A stretch of DNA of 57,090 nucleotides from Bacteroidota bacterium (GCA_947476185.1 CANJPX010000014.1:1-57090), one strand, 5' to 3'. Positions 1 to 8,826 are shown, counted from the first letter of the stretch. Notes: generated from the sequence alone by a model not told the origin. Numbers and translations are program-made.

Positions 1-1
1 G

Positions 2-43
2 AAAAAAGAAGAAGAAATTGTATTAGAAAACTTTAAAAACTAA
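2..43 (+). CDS. possible 3' end of a gene entering from the left edge
   Basis: Frame 2 reads an acidic/lysine-rich tail ending KNFEN-like residues followed by TAA. Frame 1 is also open to a stop at 34-36, so the frame is not certain. It is too short to name a product. No terminator is seen between it and the next gene. Confidence 0.2.
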   Translation, partial: KKEEEIVLENFKN

Positions 44-137
44 CTTAGCCGAAGAATGCTAAAACAGATTTAGATTAAACTAAAAATGCAGTTGGAAATG
101 AGGGGGCTGAATGTTTGATCTTGAGGGGGCTCTTTAA

Positions 138-998
138 GTGAAATATCTACCTTTCTATAAAAAGTTAATTAATAAAATAAATAATGTTACAATTAAAATA
201 TTAAATAATAATTCTAAAATAAATAAAAAAGAGAATACATTAATTTCAAAATTAGACACTGGGGATATTTGGATACGGGACTTTATGCCTATCCCTACTA
301 ATATTACTAATCCTAAGTATATTAAATTTCAATACAATCCAATTTATCTAACTCAAAAGGATGATTCAATTAAAAAGCTAGGCGATTCAACATCGAATAG
401 ATTAAAGAGTCATTTCTCTCCAGAGAATCAACATTATTCAAACATTATTCTAGATGGAGGAAATTTCATTTCAAACGGAATTGGCACAGCAATTACAACA
501 AATAGAATCATTACAGATAACGAAGGTTATGCAATTGATGAAATAAAAGTCTATACCAAAAAAAATTTAGGAATTACCAATCTTATAATACTTCCTGTTG
601 AACCAGGTGATATTACAGGGCATATTGACGGAATGGTCAGGTTTGTATTTGAAACAACAGTTGTCGTTGGAGATTACCCCTCCTCCTATTCTATTGGGAA
701 AATATTTATGAATAAGATTGCCCAAACAATGCTTCAACTTGGATTCAATGTTATTCGTGTAATGAATGATATACCCAAGATCTCTAAAAACAAATTTCCT
801 AGTGCCGTTGGCAATTATATAAACTATCTGAGAGTTGGAAATACGATCTATCTGCCTATTTATAAAAACAAAGAAAGCTTTAACAAAAAAGCAATTAAAG
901 TTTATAAATCCTTTGGACTAGAAGTTATCCCAATACTATCAGATGAACTAGCTGAATATGGTGGAGTTCTTAATTGCATAACATGGCATTTTTACTAA
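138..998 (+). CDS. agmatine deiminase / peptidyl-arginine deiminase-like protein, short form
   Basis: This belongs to the guanidino-group-modifying superfamily, which hydrolyses agmatine or arginine guanidino groups through a cysteine. The visible core is complete: DTGDIWIRDF near residues 40-49, LDGGNF near 106-110, GHIDG with His162 and Asp164, and the nucleophile Cys280 in NCITWH close to the C-terminus. At 286 residues it is shorter than the usual 330-370, because the N-terminal strand region before the first motif is only about 40 residues. The start is a GTG directly after an in-frame TAA, so no longer version exists in this frame. The protein is Asn/Lys/Ile-rich and the gene very AT-rich. 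The substrate is not known. Confidence 0.75.
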   Translation: MKYLPFYKKLINKINNVTIKILNNNSKINKKENTLISKLDTGDIWIRDFMPIPTNITNPKYIKFQYNPIYLTQKDDSIKKLGDSTSNRLKSHFSPENQHYSNIILDGGNFISNGIGTAITTNRIITDNEGYAIDEIKVYTKKNLGITNLIILPVEPGDITGHIDGMVRFVFETTVVVGDYPSSYSIGKIFMNKIAQTMLQLGFNVIRVMNDIPKISKNKFPSAVGNYINYLRVGNTIYLPIYKNKESFNKKAIKVYKSFGLEVIPILSDELAEYGGVLNCITWHFY

Positions 999-1009
999 AA
1001 ACTAATAAT

Positions 1010-1336
1010 ATGAAAACAGTCAAACAAAAATTAAAAGAGATTCCTCTTCCGAACGCATCCTGGGAAAGAATATCCAAATATGCATTAATTCACAATGGTT
1101 ATACCCATAATACTGATTTGGCAAACTTTGCAAATTCAGTTTCAATTTATTTCAGTAATAAAAAAGAAATCCCTGATCCTTTTGACATTGGAGATTTAAA
1201 AGATTGTCTTTTCTACGAACAAAGAAGGTTTAGACATTTTGGTTATGCTCCATCAGGTGAAGATTTTGAATACATAAAAGCACTAATGTCTGGAATTCGA
1301 AAAAGAACAATCGAATCATTAATAGGAAATAGATAA
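1010..1336 (+). CDS. hypothetical protein
   Basis: A protein of about 108 residues that I do not recognise. It is charged and soluble, with no signal peptide or membrane segment. The middle has a GDLKDCLFYEQRRFRHFGY-like stretch that looks like a folded domain. The ATG at 1010 is preferred over an in-frame TTG at 974, which would overlap the end of the preceding deiminase gene. It lies 11 bases after that gene and is probably cotranscribed with it. Confidence 0.55.
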   Translation: MKTVKQKLKEIPLPNASWERISKYALIHNGYTHNTDLANFANSVSIYFSNKKEIPDPFDIGDLKDCLFYEQRRFRHFGYAPSGEDFEYIKALMSGIRKRTIESLIGNR

Positions 1337-1362
1337 AATAATTAAACTAAAAAATAAAAGAT

Positions 1363-1710
1363 ATGTGGATATTTACTAAGTATGGATTCTACTCCATCGT
1401 ACAAGACAACAATGATAAAAATTTATTTAAAGTAAGAGCTAGAAAGAAAGAAGATCTTGAAGAGTTACAAAAAAAAGTGGACGGAATCTCTCTATTTAAA
1501 ATCCATAAGGATGAAAGAGCAGACTATAGATTCAGAATTTTTATTACCTCTGAAAAGCTAGTTGAAATAATGGTAATGTTTTCGACCTCCATTGACTATT
1601 CTAATTTTAAAGACTCGATATATCGAAACAAGGCACAGAAAGATAAGCTAGATAGCTATCATCAGATATGGGAGGTGATGTATGAGTATCAAAATATAAA
1701 TCAAAGTTGA
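1363..1710 (+). CDS. conserved small hypothetical protein (MWIFT-type family)
   Basis: The 115-residue protein has the start MWIFTKYGFYS and the later pattern DYSNFKDSI...YHQIWEVMY. I associate this with a widespread uncharacterised bacterial family: an N-terminal beta-strand, 'RAR' and 'ADYRFRI' strands, then 'IDYxNFKD' and a terminal 'YHxIW'. No catalytic residues are evident and no function is assigned. It is the third gene of the same-strand run beginning with the deiminase. Confidence 0.65.
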   Translation: MWIFTKYGFYSIVQDNNDKNLFKVRARKKEDLEELQKKVDGISLFKIHKDERADYRFRIFITSEKLVEIMVMFSTSIDYSNFKDSIYRNKAQKDKLDSYHQIWEVMYEYQNINQS

Positions 1711-1737
1711 ATTACTTGGCTTAATCCTATTTAAAAA

Positions 1738-2199
1738 TTATTTTGAATATTGATGTCGATAAGTGCCAAGATGTTTCAATTTACTAGCATCAAACAATTC
1801 TTGAAAAGACTTACCTTTAAACTTGCCGAAATAATTTTTAAAAATTTCACTTGAAAAAGTATTTGACTTATCATTATTGCAAAAATAGCATGAGGCAACT
1901 AAATTATTAACATCATTATCAATCTTGTTGGCATTTTTATGATCTAATTCAAAATGAAAACCACTATATCCATGAACCCCTCGTTTTCTTGGATTTATTA
2001 ATCCAGTGTAAATTAATTCTTGAATTGTCTCAATATTTGTATTGCAATAGAAACAAGAAAAATTTTGTTCATTTATTAAATTAGCCCACTGAATTCCGCT
2101 AATACAGCTATTATTACTCATTCGTTTCTTTTCAAAATCAAGATAAGCCTCTTTAGAAATTTTGATTTTAAAAAGCAGTAAATACTCTTCAATGTTCAT
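1738..2199 (-). CDS. HNH endonuclease-like protein
   Basis: The 153-residue protein shows a treble-clef HNH nuclease. CFYC near residues 49-52 and CYFCN form the zinc-binding knuckles. Between them FELDHKN supplies the first His and Asp-His, and NDVNNLVASC the Asn. The gene is isolated and convergent with the preceding plus-strand genes. No methyltransferase, integrase or terminase lies beside it, so a restriction, homing or phage role cannot be chosen. The surrounding AT-rich stretch suggests acquired DNA. Confidence 0.75.
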   Translation of the reverse strand: MNIEEYLLLFKIKISKEAYLDFEKKRMSNNSCISGIQWANLINEQNFSCFYCNTNIETIQELIYTGLINPRKRGVHGYSGFHFELDHKNANKIDNDVNNLVASCYFCNNDKSNTFSSEIFKNYFGKFKGKSFQELFDASKLKHLGTYRHQYSK

Positions 2200-2256
2200 T
2201 ATAATAGATTATGTTACAAAAGATTTCACAGAATTTTAGGTAATATTTTAAAAATA

Positions 2257-2487
2257 TTATTTACCATTTATTAGCCTGATTAAACTATCCATTGGTTGTT
2301 CAGTAATAATAAAATCTATCCCATCATTTTTTTCTAATACTACTTTTATGCAATTACCTCCAAACTGAGTAATTTCATATATAAAATCAGTATTAATAAA
2401 ATAAGAATTTTGATTAATTAATTCAACCAAATGCTCTTCTTCATAGTGTATATTCTTACACCCTTCAATTTCTATAATTTTCCCCAT
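2257..2487 (-). CDS. small hypothetical protein
   Basis: The 76-residue protein has a central strand pattern (FINTDFIYEITQF...IKVVLEKN...FIITEQPMDSLIRLI) that resembles the short beta-fold of FlbD/LytTR-like small proteins. That resemblance is only by eye. It is upstream of the HNH gene on the same strand with a 57-base gap, so the two may be cotranscribed. No function is assigned. Confidence 0.4.
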   Translation of the reverse strand: MGKIIEIEGCKNIHYEEEHLVELINQNSYFINTDFIYEITQFGGNCIKVVLEKNDGIDFIITEQPMDSLIRLINGK

Positions 2488-3400
2488 ATTACATAATGTT
2501 TAATTTAATTTATTTTCACTGAGCGTATTTGTCAAAAATCAAATCCAATTATTAGCTTCGTTTATAAAATCTATATTAATTTGTTATTCCCAAAAAAGAT
2601 CATTTAAGCTAAGCTAATAAAAATAATTGTCTCTTATTATTCCCATATTATTTTTTAGCAAAATCGGACAACCAAATAAAAGTTCGAAAAGCGGCACAAA
2701 ATCTCACAAAAATTTCGTGGAACATAAAATAACTTTTTGCGAATCCTCCAGACGTCTTTTCCAGAAGTAACTACAGCACTTTCCAAAAAAGATATCAACA
2801 TACCAAAAAAAATCTTATATTTATTGTGATGATATGTTAGCAATAAGTCATCTAAAAAATAAAAAAAACGCTTGTACGATTTACTGTGATTGAGCAATAT
2901 GGAATTCGATGAAAGACTGTACCTTTTCTGTACCTCGTTCGTTGGATGTCCTACGTAACCGCAAGTAATTACATATTGTATCGGAAAGTAGGAGCCCTAA
3001 TTTCCTTTTGGAGGCATAGTCTGATTTTTCACAAGACATCCAAGTGGCCACTAACAATCATTCAGGTAATTGATGGAAAATTATTTTGGTCTTATTTGAG
3101 TAATTTGTAAGGCCGGCATTACCAGAATAAAGTAAATCTTTATCACTGTCCTCAGAATATATTGAAAATACCATATATACTCCAGGCCTAAAAGGAATAT
3201 TCGATTTATATATTTTGAGCATAAGTTACGCAGAGCGCACCTTTGTTATGTGCTGGGTTTGTTTTTTATTTGAATATATATCCATTTTAACAACACGGAG
3301 TACAATGGCTCATTGAGCCATATGGATGGTGACAAGGACATTTACATGACATTCCAAGTTTAAATAAAATACACTCTGCTGTTAAAATCAACCATGCCAT
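2488..3400. other. long gene-poor AT-rich stretch
   Basis: Nothing convincing is coded here apart from the degenerate GIY-YIG-like fragment listed separately. An open frame at 2655-2897 (minus) has no recognisable features. A short perfect palindrome, ATGGCTC-ATT-GAGCCAT, lies at 3305-3321 but has no T-tract on either side. It looks like a decayed accessory region between the small-gene cluster and the carotenoid operon. Confidence 0.5.
3058..3222 (-). pseudogene. GIY-YIG nuclease-like N-terminal fragment
   Basis: An unlisted minus-strand reading frame of 54 residues starts MLKIYKSNIPFRPGVYMV and continues with DKDLLYSGNAG. This resembles the start of small GIY-YIG-family proteins (GVY ... 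LLYIGKAG), but the YIG motif reads YSG. It stops after about 54 residues, where the family normally continues with the catalytic Arg and Glu helices. Downstream frames show no clean continuation, so I read it as a decayed remnant rather than a functional small protein. Confidence 0.4.
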
Positions 3401-4090
3401 TTAAATTTTAGATCGACCAGAAAGGTATTCGTAAACAGAAACAGAAAGCATCAATAAGAACATGCCATAAAAAATATCTTCGAACGGAATGGTAAGTATT
3501 CTGATTCCTAAATTTTGATTGTTATTGTACCATACAATTGGCTCATTAAGCCCTGTGCCAGTTAAAAGACCGTTTACAATAATAAATGGGACCAACAAAA
3601 TAAGGTAAGAAAAATAAAATTTATGTAACCACGAAACCCTAAGAATGTATTTTAAAAACAAAATAAAAACTGCCAGCGCACTAAAAGTAACAGAAGTATA
3701 AAGCCTGCTATAATTCAAAGCTGCATATACTGTAAGAAAAAGTATAAGCGAGATAGAGATCTGTTTTTCAAACTTCAAAAAACGATCCATTCTCATAAAT
3801 TTATTAACACAATGATATGTGAAAATACAAGCATAAGGGATGCACAAAAAGAACATAACCTCTTCTATGGGAAGATTAAAAAAATTAACACCAAGAACAT
3901 AATTACTATTAAACCCCCAAACTCCTAAATATGTAAATAATATATCCCAAGGAATAAAAAAGACTAAAGCAAGAAGCATTGCTGGAAAAATTGAACTATA
4001 TTTTTCATAAAATTTAATTTTAGGATGAAAAGAAAATAGAATGGGAACAATTACCGATGCTATATTTATAATGAGGTATAACTGTTTCAT
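3401..4090 (-). CDS. crtY: lycopene beta-cyclase (CrtYcd-type membrane protein)
   Basis: The 229-residue polytopic membrane protein belongs to the fused heterodimer-type lycopene cyclase family, not the FAD-dependent CrtY. The family signature PIEEVMFF lies near residues 75-82, with a second copy of the repeat, IPFEDIFYG, near the C-terminus, as expected from two tandem CarR-like halves. It converts lycopene to beta-carotene in the membrane. It is the last gene of the crt operon and overlaps crtZ by four bases, implying translational coupling. Confidence 0.85.
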   Translation of the reverse strand: MKQLYLIINIASVIVPILFSFHPKIKFYEKYSSIFPAMLLALVFFIPWDILFTYLGVWGFNSNYVLGVNFFNLPIEEVMFFLCIPYACIFTYHCVNKFMRMDRFLKFEKQISISLILFLTVYAALNYSRLYTSVTFSALAVFILFLKYILRVSWLHKFYFSYLILLVPFIIVNGLLTGTGLNEPIVWYNNNQNLGIRILTIPFEDIFYGMFLLMLSVSVYEYLSGRSKI

Positions 4091-4557
4091 TTGCGGTTGG
4101 CTTTAGTCGTTTTGAAATATTTTATGGGCACCCATAGCATACCAAAGGATTCACCATTATTTTTTGTTAAATGTTTATGGTGCATTTTATGAGCTCTGCG
4201 TATAGCACGCAGATATGACGAATCTATATTTCTAAAAGCATTAAAGCGTTGGTGAATAAATATTTCATGCACGAAAAAGTAAGCAGCCCCATATAAAGTA
4301 ATACCACTGCCAATCATTAACAGATAAATTGAATAATATACACTTCCAAAAAGGAAACAAAGGATTCCGGGTATTGCAAATATTAAAAAGAAGAAATCGT
4401 TTTTCTCAAAGAAGCCTTCAATTTCTTTTTGATGATGGTCCTTATGCAAAAACCAACCAAAACCATGCATTATGTATTTATGAGCAAGCCAAGCTACACA
4501 TTCCATACTTAAGAATGAAACAAATAACACAGAGCTGTTTGTTAAAAGCTGAATCAT
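4087..4557 (-). CDS. crtZ: beta-carotene hydroxylase
   Basis: The 156-residue membrane di-iron hydroxylase of the fatty-acid-hydroxylase superfamily adds 3-hydroxyl groups to beta-carotene, giving zeaxanthin. All histidine boxes are visible: HKYIMH near residues 26-31, HKDHH at 38-42, HEIFIHQRF near 96-104 and RAHKMHHKH near 122-130. Length matches the family. It overlaps idi and crtY by four bases each. There is no crtW ketolase in the window, so zeaxanthin is the expected end product. Confidence 0.9.
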   Translation of the reverse strand: MIQLLTNSSVLFVSFLSMECVAWLAHKYIMHGFGWFLHKDHHQKEIEGFFEKNDFFFLIFAIPGILCFLFGSVYYSIYLLMIGSGITLYGAAYFFVHEIFIHQRFNAFRNIDSSYLRAIRRAHKMHHKHLTKNNGESFGMLWVPIKYFKTTKANRK

Positions 4558-5102
4558 GATATCGTTAATGAACCATTTTTAAGTTCTTCCATTGTTAAAG
4601 AGTTTGTCAACTGATCAAGAGCTAATTTTAACCAGGCTGTATAAAGAGCTGGATTAATATTGATATCTTTTTTAAGCGCATCAATATCCATCCATTTCCA
4701 TGCGTTGGCTTCGTTTTTGTTAATAACAGGTTCATCATCGCAATACCCTATAAACACATGATCATATTCATGTTCAATTAAACCATTCTTCAATTCAGCT
4801 TTATAAATAAATTTAGAAATAGGTGTTAAATCACAGGAAATACCCATTTCGTCAATTAACCTTTTATGAGCGCAGACTTCCGTCAATTGGTTTGCAACAG
4901 GGTGACTGCAGCAGGTATTGGTCCATAATCCACCAGAATGGTATTTACCCAATGCTCTTTGCTGCATCAATAATTGACCTCGATTATTAAAAATAAATAT
5001 TGAAAAAGCACGATGAAGTACTCCTTTTTTATGAGCCTCCATCTTAGGCATGAGACCAATTTGCTCGTCATTTGTATTTACTAAAATAACATGTGTGTTC
5101 AT
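4554..5102 (-). CDS. idi: isopentenyl-diphosphate delta-isomerase, type 1
   Basis: The 182-residue Nudix-fold isomerase interconverts isopentenyl and dimethylallyl diphosphate and supplies precursors for the carotenoid pathway. It shows the active-site cysteine motif TNTCCSHP, the N-terminal HRAFSIFIFN strand and the EHEYDHVF segment carrying the catalytic glutamates. Its place inside the crt operon supports a dedicated precursor role. A gap of about 140 bases separates it from crtB, the only sizeable gap in the operon. No transcription signal is obvious there. Confidence 0.92.
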   Translation of the reverse strand: MNTHVILVNTNDEQIGLMPKMEAHKKGVLHRAFSIFIFNNRGQLLMQQRALGKYHSGGLWTNTCCSHPVANQLTEVCAHKRLIDEMGISCDLTPISKFIYKAELKNGLIEHEYDHVFIGYCDDEPVINKNEANAWKWMDIDALKKDININPALYTAWLKLALDQLTNSLTMEELKNGSLTIS

Positions 5103-5245
5103 TTGTAAATTATTTTTTCGTTAGTGATACATAAATTTGAGATCAGCATCTATTTTATTATTATCTTTTTAGATAGAAATCAGTTGATGCGCTTGATGTA
5201 TAAAAGTTCAAAAGTTTATTTAATTGAAAGTTCAGTGCATAACTC

Positions 5246-6082
5246 TTATAATAAATTTATCTGGTTTCTTATAAGCGAGTTAAACATTAAGCTGACTTTA
5301 TTAAGATTCGGAATTCGAATTCTTGCGGTCATTACTTTTTCGGCTGGAGTTTGTTTTATTTTTAAAAAAAGTTTTTTATAATAATAGTATGCTAAATAAA
5401 CACCTCCCCTTGACCCCGATGGAAGAATTTTTATTCCTAAAAGGGCATGTTGAAATTCTGCTTCTATCTCCTCTTCTATTCTTATTTTTTCAATGTGTGA
5501 AAATTGCTCGAAATTCACTCCAGGGAAATAAGTTCTACCAAGTATGGTGTAATCGGCTTGAATATCACGTAAAAAGTTAACTTTTTGGAAAGCAGAGCCT
5601 AAGCTCATAGCGTAGGGTTTCAATTTATAATAAATCACATCATCTCCTTCTGCAAATACACGAAGACACATCAAGCCAACAACTTCTGCGGACCCCAGTA
5701 TGTAATTTTTGTAGGATTGATCATCATGTTCTTTTTGCATGAGGTCCATTTCCATGCTTTTTAGAAACGTATCAATTAGTTCCCATTCGATATTGTAAGA
5801 ATGAACAGCTTGTTGAAACTGATTAATAATTGGGTTAAGACTAATTTTATCCTCAATTGCTTGTATCGTATCACATCTCAATCTTTCCATGAGCAAAGGT
5901 TTATCATAGTCATGAAAACTGTCTACGATTTCATCAGCTAACCTAACAAAACCATATATACCATAAATTGGTTCATGAAATTTTTTATTTAAAAAGTAGA
6001 TCCCCAAAGAAAAACTCGTGCTATACTCCCGGGTAACATTTTTGCTACACTGAGCGGATATTTTATCGAATACTGCTTTCAT
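5246..6082 (-). CDS. crtB: phytoene synthase
   Basis: The 278-residue all-alpha trans-isoprenyl diphosphate synthase condenses two geranylgeranyl diphosphates into phytoene. The two aspartate-rich metal-binding motifs are present: LADEIVDSFHD near residues 46-56 and NFLRDIQADY near 170. It follows crtI by two bases. No crtE (GGPP synthase) is present in the window, so that substrate must come from a gene elsewhere. Confidence 0.92.
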   Translation of the reverse strand: MKAVFDKISAQCSKNVTREYSTSFSLGIYFLNKKFHEPIYGIYGFVRLADEIVDSFHDYDKPLLMERLRCDTIQAIEDKISLNPIINQFQQAVHSYNIEWELIDTFLKSMEMDLMQKEHDDQSYKNYILGSAEVVGLMCLRVFAEGDDVIYYKLKPYAMSLGSAFQKVNFLRDIQADYTILGRTYFPGVNFEQFSHIEKIRIEEEIEAEFQHALLGIKILPSGSRGGVYLAYYYYKKLFLKIKQTPAEKVMTARIRIPNLNKVSLMFNSLIRNQINLL

Positions 6083-6084
6083 AG

Positions 6085-7557
6085 TTAAGATTTTAAATGT
6101 TTCATTAATTCAGTTGCTGCAATTTGTCCGGAAATAATTGATGGCGGTACACCAGGGCCAGGAACGGTTAATTGTCCTGCAAAAAATAAATTTTGCACTT
6201 TTTTACTTTTCATTTTTGGTTTTAAAATGGCTGTTTGCCGAAGCGTATTTGCTAAACCATACGCATTTCCTTTGTATGCATTATAGTCGCTGATAAAGTT
6301 GGAAACAGAATAACTTTTTTTATATACGATGTTTGGGCGAATATCTTCGCCAACATATTTGCATAAACGATCCATCATTATGTTATAATAACGTTCACGT
6401 GTTTCTTCGTCATCACTTAAACCTATTGAAATTGGCATCAAAAGAAATAAATTTTCTGAACCTTCAGGCGCAACGCCAGGATCTGTTTTTGAAGGACAAC
6501 ATACATAGAACAATGGCTTAGAAGGCCATTGTTTGCTTTTGTAAATTTCCTCAGCATGTTCTTCAATATTTTCATCAAAAAATAAATTATGATGAATTAG
6601 CTTATCTACTTTTTTATTCACTCCTAAATAATAAATCAAGGAAGATGGGGCAAACGTTTTTTTATTCCAATAGCGATCATCATATGTACGGTACTCTTTA
6701 GGAAGTAATTCCTTTTCAATATGATGATAATCTGCCGAAGCAATAACAGCATCCGTTTCAATTCGTATACCATTTGAGCGTATATGGCTTATTGTTCCAT
6801 TTTGAATATATAACTCCTCAATATTCTCTGAAGTTTTAAACATTACACCTGAGTCTATGGCAATTTTTTTAAATGCATCTACCACTTTTCCAAAACCTCC
6901 CATAGGATAAAAAGTACCTTGCTTCAGTCCGGCATAATTCATTAAGCTATATAAAGCCGGTGTATCTTTTGGTATTGCTCCAAGAAAAAGAACAGGAAAT
7001 TCAATGATTGCAATTAATCTAGGGTTTTTAAAATATGACCTTACATGATTTTTAAAAGAAGAGAAAAGTTGAATATTTATAGCATCTTTTAGTAAAGCGA
7101 AGCTCATGAATTCTTTAATGGAGTGACCTGGTAAATAAACCATATCGGACATTCCTACTTTGTATTTATATTCGGCTTGCTTTATGAATTTTTTAAGACT
7201 GACGGCACTGCCTTTCTCAATACTTTCGAATAGAGAACACAATTGATCAAAATCTTCGGGTACATCAATATGGTCACCTACTCCAAAAATAACCCTGAAC
7301 CCCGGATCGAGTTTTTTTAATTCATAAAAATCAGACGCTGTGTGATCAAATAAATTATAATAGCGTTCAAACACATCAGCCATCCAATACCAACTAGGCC
7401 CCATATCAAACAAAAATCCATTTGCCTGCATCGTTCTGGCTCGGCCACCTATTGAATCATTCTTTTCGAATACAGTCACAGAATTCCCCTTTGCAGAAAG
7501 CATAGCTGAAGCTGATAAACCCGAAAAACCTGAACCTATGACCGATATTGATGACAT
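6085..7557 (-). CDS. crtI: phytoene desaturase
   Basis: The 490-residue FAD-dependent CrtI-type desaturase introduces four double bonds into phytoene to make lycopene. It has the N-terminal dinucleotide-binding motif GSGFSGLSASAML followed by FEKNDSIGGRART, and the family C-terminal signature FFAGQLTVPGPGVPPSI. It is the first gene of the crt operon. The upstream region carries a TATATTTG -7 element flanked by a perfect inverted repeat, described separately. Confidence 0.93.
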   Translation of the reverse strand: MSSISVIGSGFSGLSASAMLSAKGNSVTVFEKNDSIGGRARTMQANGFLFDMGPSWYWMADVFERYYNLFDHTASDFYELKKLDPGFRVIFGVGDHIDVPEDFDQLCSLFESIEKGSAVSLKKFIKQAEYKYKVGMSDMVYLPGHSIKEFMSFALLKDAINIQLFSSFKNHVRSYFKNPRLIAIIEFPVLFLGAIPKDTPALYSLMNYAGLKQGTFYPMGGFGKVVDAFKKIAIDSGVMFKTSENIEELYIQNGTISHIRSNGIRIETDAVIASADYHHIEKELLPKEYRTYDDRYWNKKTFAPSSLIYYLGVNKKVDKLIHHNLFFDENIEEHAEEIYKSKQWPSKPLFYVCCPSKTDPGVAPEGSENLFLLMPISIGLSDDEETRERYYNIMMDRLCKYVGEDIRPNIVYKKSYSVSNFISDYNAYKGNAYGLANTLRQTAILKPKMKSKKVQNLFFAGQLTVPGPGVPPSIISGQIAATELMKHLKS

Positions 7558-7665
7558 ATCATTTGTTTTTAAAAGCTAAAGCAACCATTAAGCATAATTA
7601 GACTTCATTATTATATTTAAAATATCAACCAAACTTTATAGTGATATTTAAAAACAACATATATA

Positions 7666-7701
7666 TTTTGTTTAACAATATGCAAATATAGTTAAACAAA
7701 A
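7666..7701 (-). promoter_or_regulatory. crt operon promoter with palindromic operator
   Basis: Two perfect 11-bp arms, TTTTGTTTAAC at 7666-7676 and GTTAAACAAAA at 7691-7701, flank a 14-bp spacer. On the minus strand the spacer contains TATATTTG (7683-7690), a perfect Bacteroidota -7 element reading toward crtI. Each arm contains TAAACA, which fits the TnnACA half-site reported for CarH-type regulators. I infer that the neighbouring MerR/B12 protein binds here in the dark and occludes the promoter. Confidence 0.65.
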
Positions 7702-7915
7702 CAATAAAACAATAATAGTTATAAATTAAATAGCATATTCGATGAAATAGCTGAAAATCTTTCCGTATCAAAAGAAAGTAATTGTGGAATTGATTGGCAA
7801 CATAAGTTAAGCGAATAAGCTCAGTTCTTTAAGGAATAAGAGCTAACTTACAAATAGAGATTTGCTCAAAGAGAATAGATCCAGAAGGGCTGTTATTTAT
7901 ATTAAAGAATTATTA

Positions 7916-8794
7916 CTATAAATAACTAAATAGATCTTTGGGATGAATAACAACATTTGCACCGAGCTTAACCTTTAAAAAATCAGTAATGTCAGATTGT
8001 CCACTAATTATCAATTTTGTGTTTTCACCCAAGTCTATATATTTTTTAAAGTCGCTATAAACGTCTTTAGGGTTTTGTGGTACCGTAAAAAATGTAACTA
8101 CAAAATTGGGTTTGGTTTGTTTTAATACTGAAGAAATATTCTCGTAGGGCACGTCTTGCCCCAGATATATAGTTTCATGCCCCTTAGAGCGAATAATATA
8201 ATTTGCAAATAAAAGACTTATATCGTGCATTTCTCCCGGAACTAGTAATAAAAGAAATTTCTTTTTTCTGCCTTTTGCAAAAGGTAATCCGTCCGTTGCC
8301 GACATAATTTTCCGTTCGATTAAACAACTGGCAAAATGTTCCTGTACAGGGCTGACATCATTTATCGTCCATAGTAGTCCTATTTTAGCCAAAAAAGGGT
8401 AAAACACAGTTAGCATAGATTCAAAAAGGCCAAAGCGATTTATAACAGCCGAGTAGGTCTTTTCAAATGCCTGTTCATCAAAATCAATCATTGCACTAAG
8501 CAAGTCATTAATAAATGTTGTACAGATAACATCTTCCTTACCAGTTGTCATTAATTCTAAAACTTTTAAATGAAAGTCTTTCTCACTAAGGGCCGCTATT
8601 TTTGAGATCTTATATCCATTTGATAAAAGTGTGGTAACATTTAATAATTTTTTCACCTGTTCATCACTATACCTTCTGTAGTTAGTACTTGTACGGTCAG
8701 GTTCAATAAGATTATAACGCTTCTCCCATATCCTTATGGTGTGCGCTTTGATACCTGTTAATTGTTCTAATTCTGTAATTTGATATAATCTCAT
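7916..8794 (-). CDS. CarH/LitR-type MerR regulator with B12-binding light-sensor domain
   Basis: The 292-residue protein has an N-terminal MerR-type winged helix (residues 1-70, TGIKAHTIRIWEKRYNL). A four-helix cap carries the diagnostic W-x9-E-H motif (Trp142, Glu152, His153). A Rossmann-like cobalamin-binding domain has His190 in PGEMHDIS, the counterpart of the lower-axial-ligand histidine (family E/D-x-H-x-x-G; here Ser replaces Gly). Such proteins repress carotenoid genes in the dark as adenosylcobalamin-bound tetramers and fall apart in light. The residue after Trp142 is Thr, where Thermus CarH has the histidine that ligates cobalt after photolysis. The position between folE and the crt operon fits a photoprotective regulator. 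Confidence 0.8.
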   Translation of the reverse strand: MRLYQITELEQLTGIKAHTIRIWEKRYNLIEPDRTSTNYRRYSDEQVKKLLNVTTLLSNGYKISKIAALSEKDFHLKVLELMTTGKEDVICTTFINDLLSAMIDFDEQAFEKTYSAVINRFGLFESMLTVFYPFLAKIGLLWTINDVSPVQEHFASCLIERKIMSATDGLPFAKGRKKKFLLLLVPGEMHDISLLFANYIIRSKGHETIYLGQDVPYENISSVLKQTKPNFVVTFFTVPQNPKDVYSDFKKYIDLGENTKLIISGQSDITDFLKVKLGANVVIHPKDLFSYL

Positions 8795-8818
8795 GTGGCA
8801 ACTAGTAAGATGCTAATT

Positions 8819-8826
8819 TAAACAAA
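8819..8826 (-). promoter_or_regulatory. possible regulator half-site upstream of merR
   Basis: TAAACAAA, the half-site core found twice in the crt operator, lies in the 70-base gap between folE and the MerR gene, about 25 bases upstream of the merR start. A single short AT-rich match is weak evidence, but its position would allow autoregulation. Confidence 0.3.

Noticed and set aside
2655..2897. 80-codon minus-strand open frame
   Set aside because: Aromatic/hydrophobic composition without a domain, no promoter or neighbour support, and it lies in a decayed region.
3220..3262. AGCATAA ... TTATGTGCT imperfect inverted repeat resembling an integron attC site
   Set aside because: The core does not fit RYYYAAC/GTTRRRY well, no second copy was found in the window, and the nearby genes are in mixed orientation rather than a cassette array.
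3305..3321. ATGGCTC-ATT-GAGCCAT palindrome as crt operon terminator
   Set aside because: Not followed by T residues in the direction of crt transcription, and only 7 bp long.
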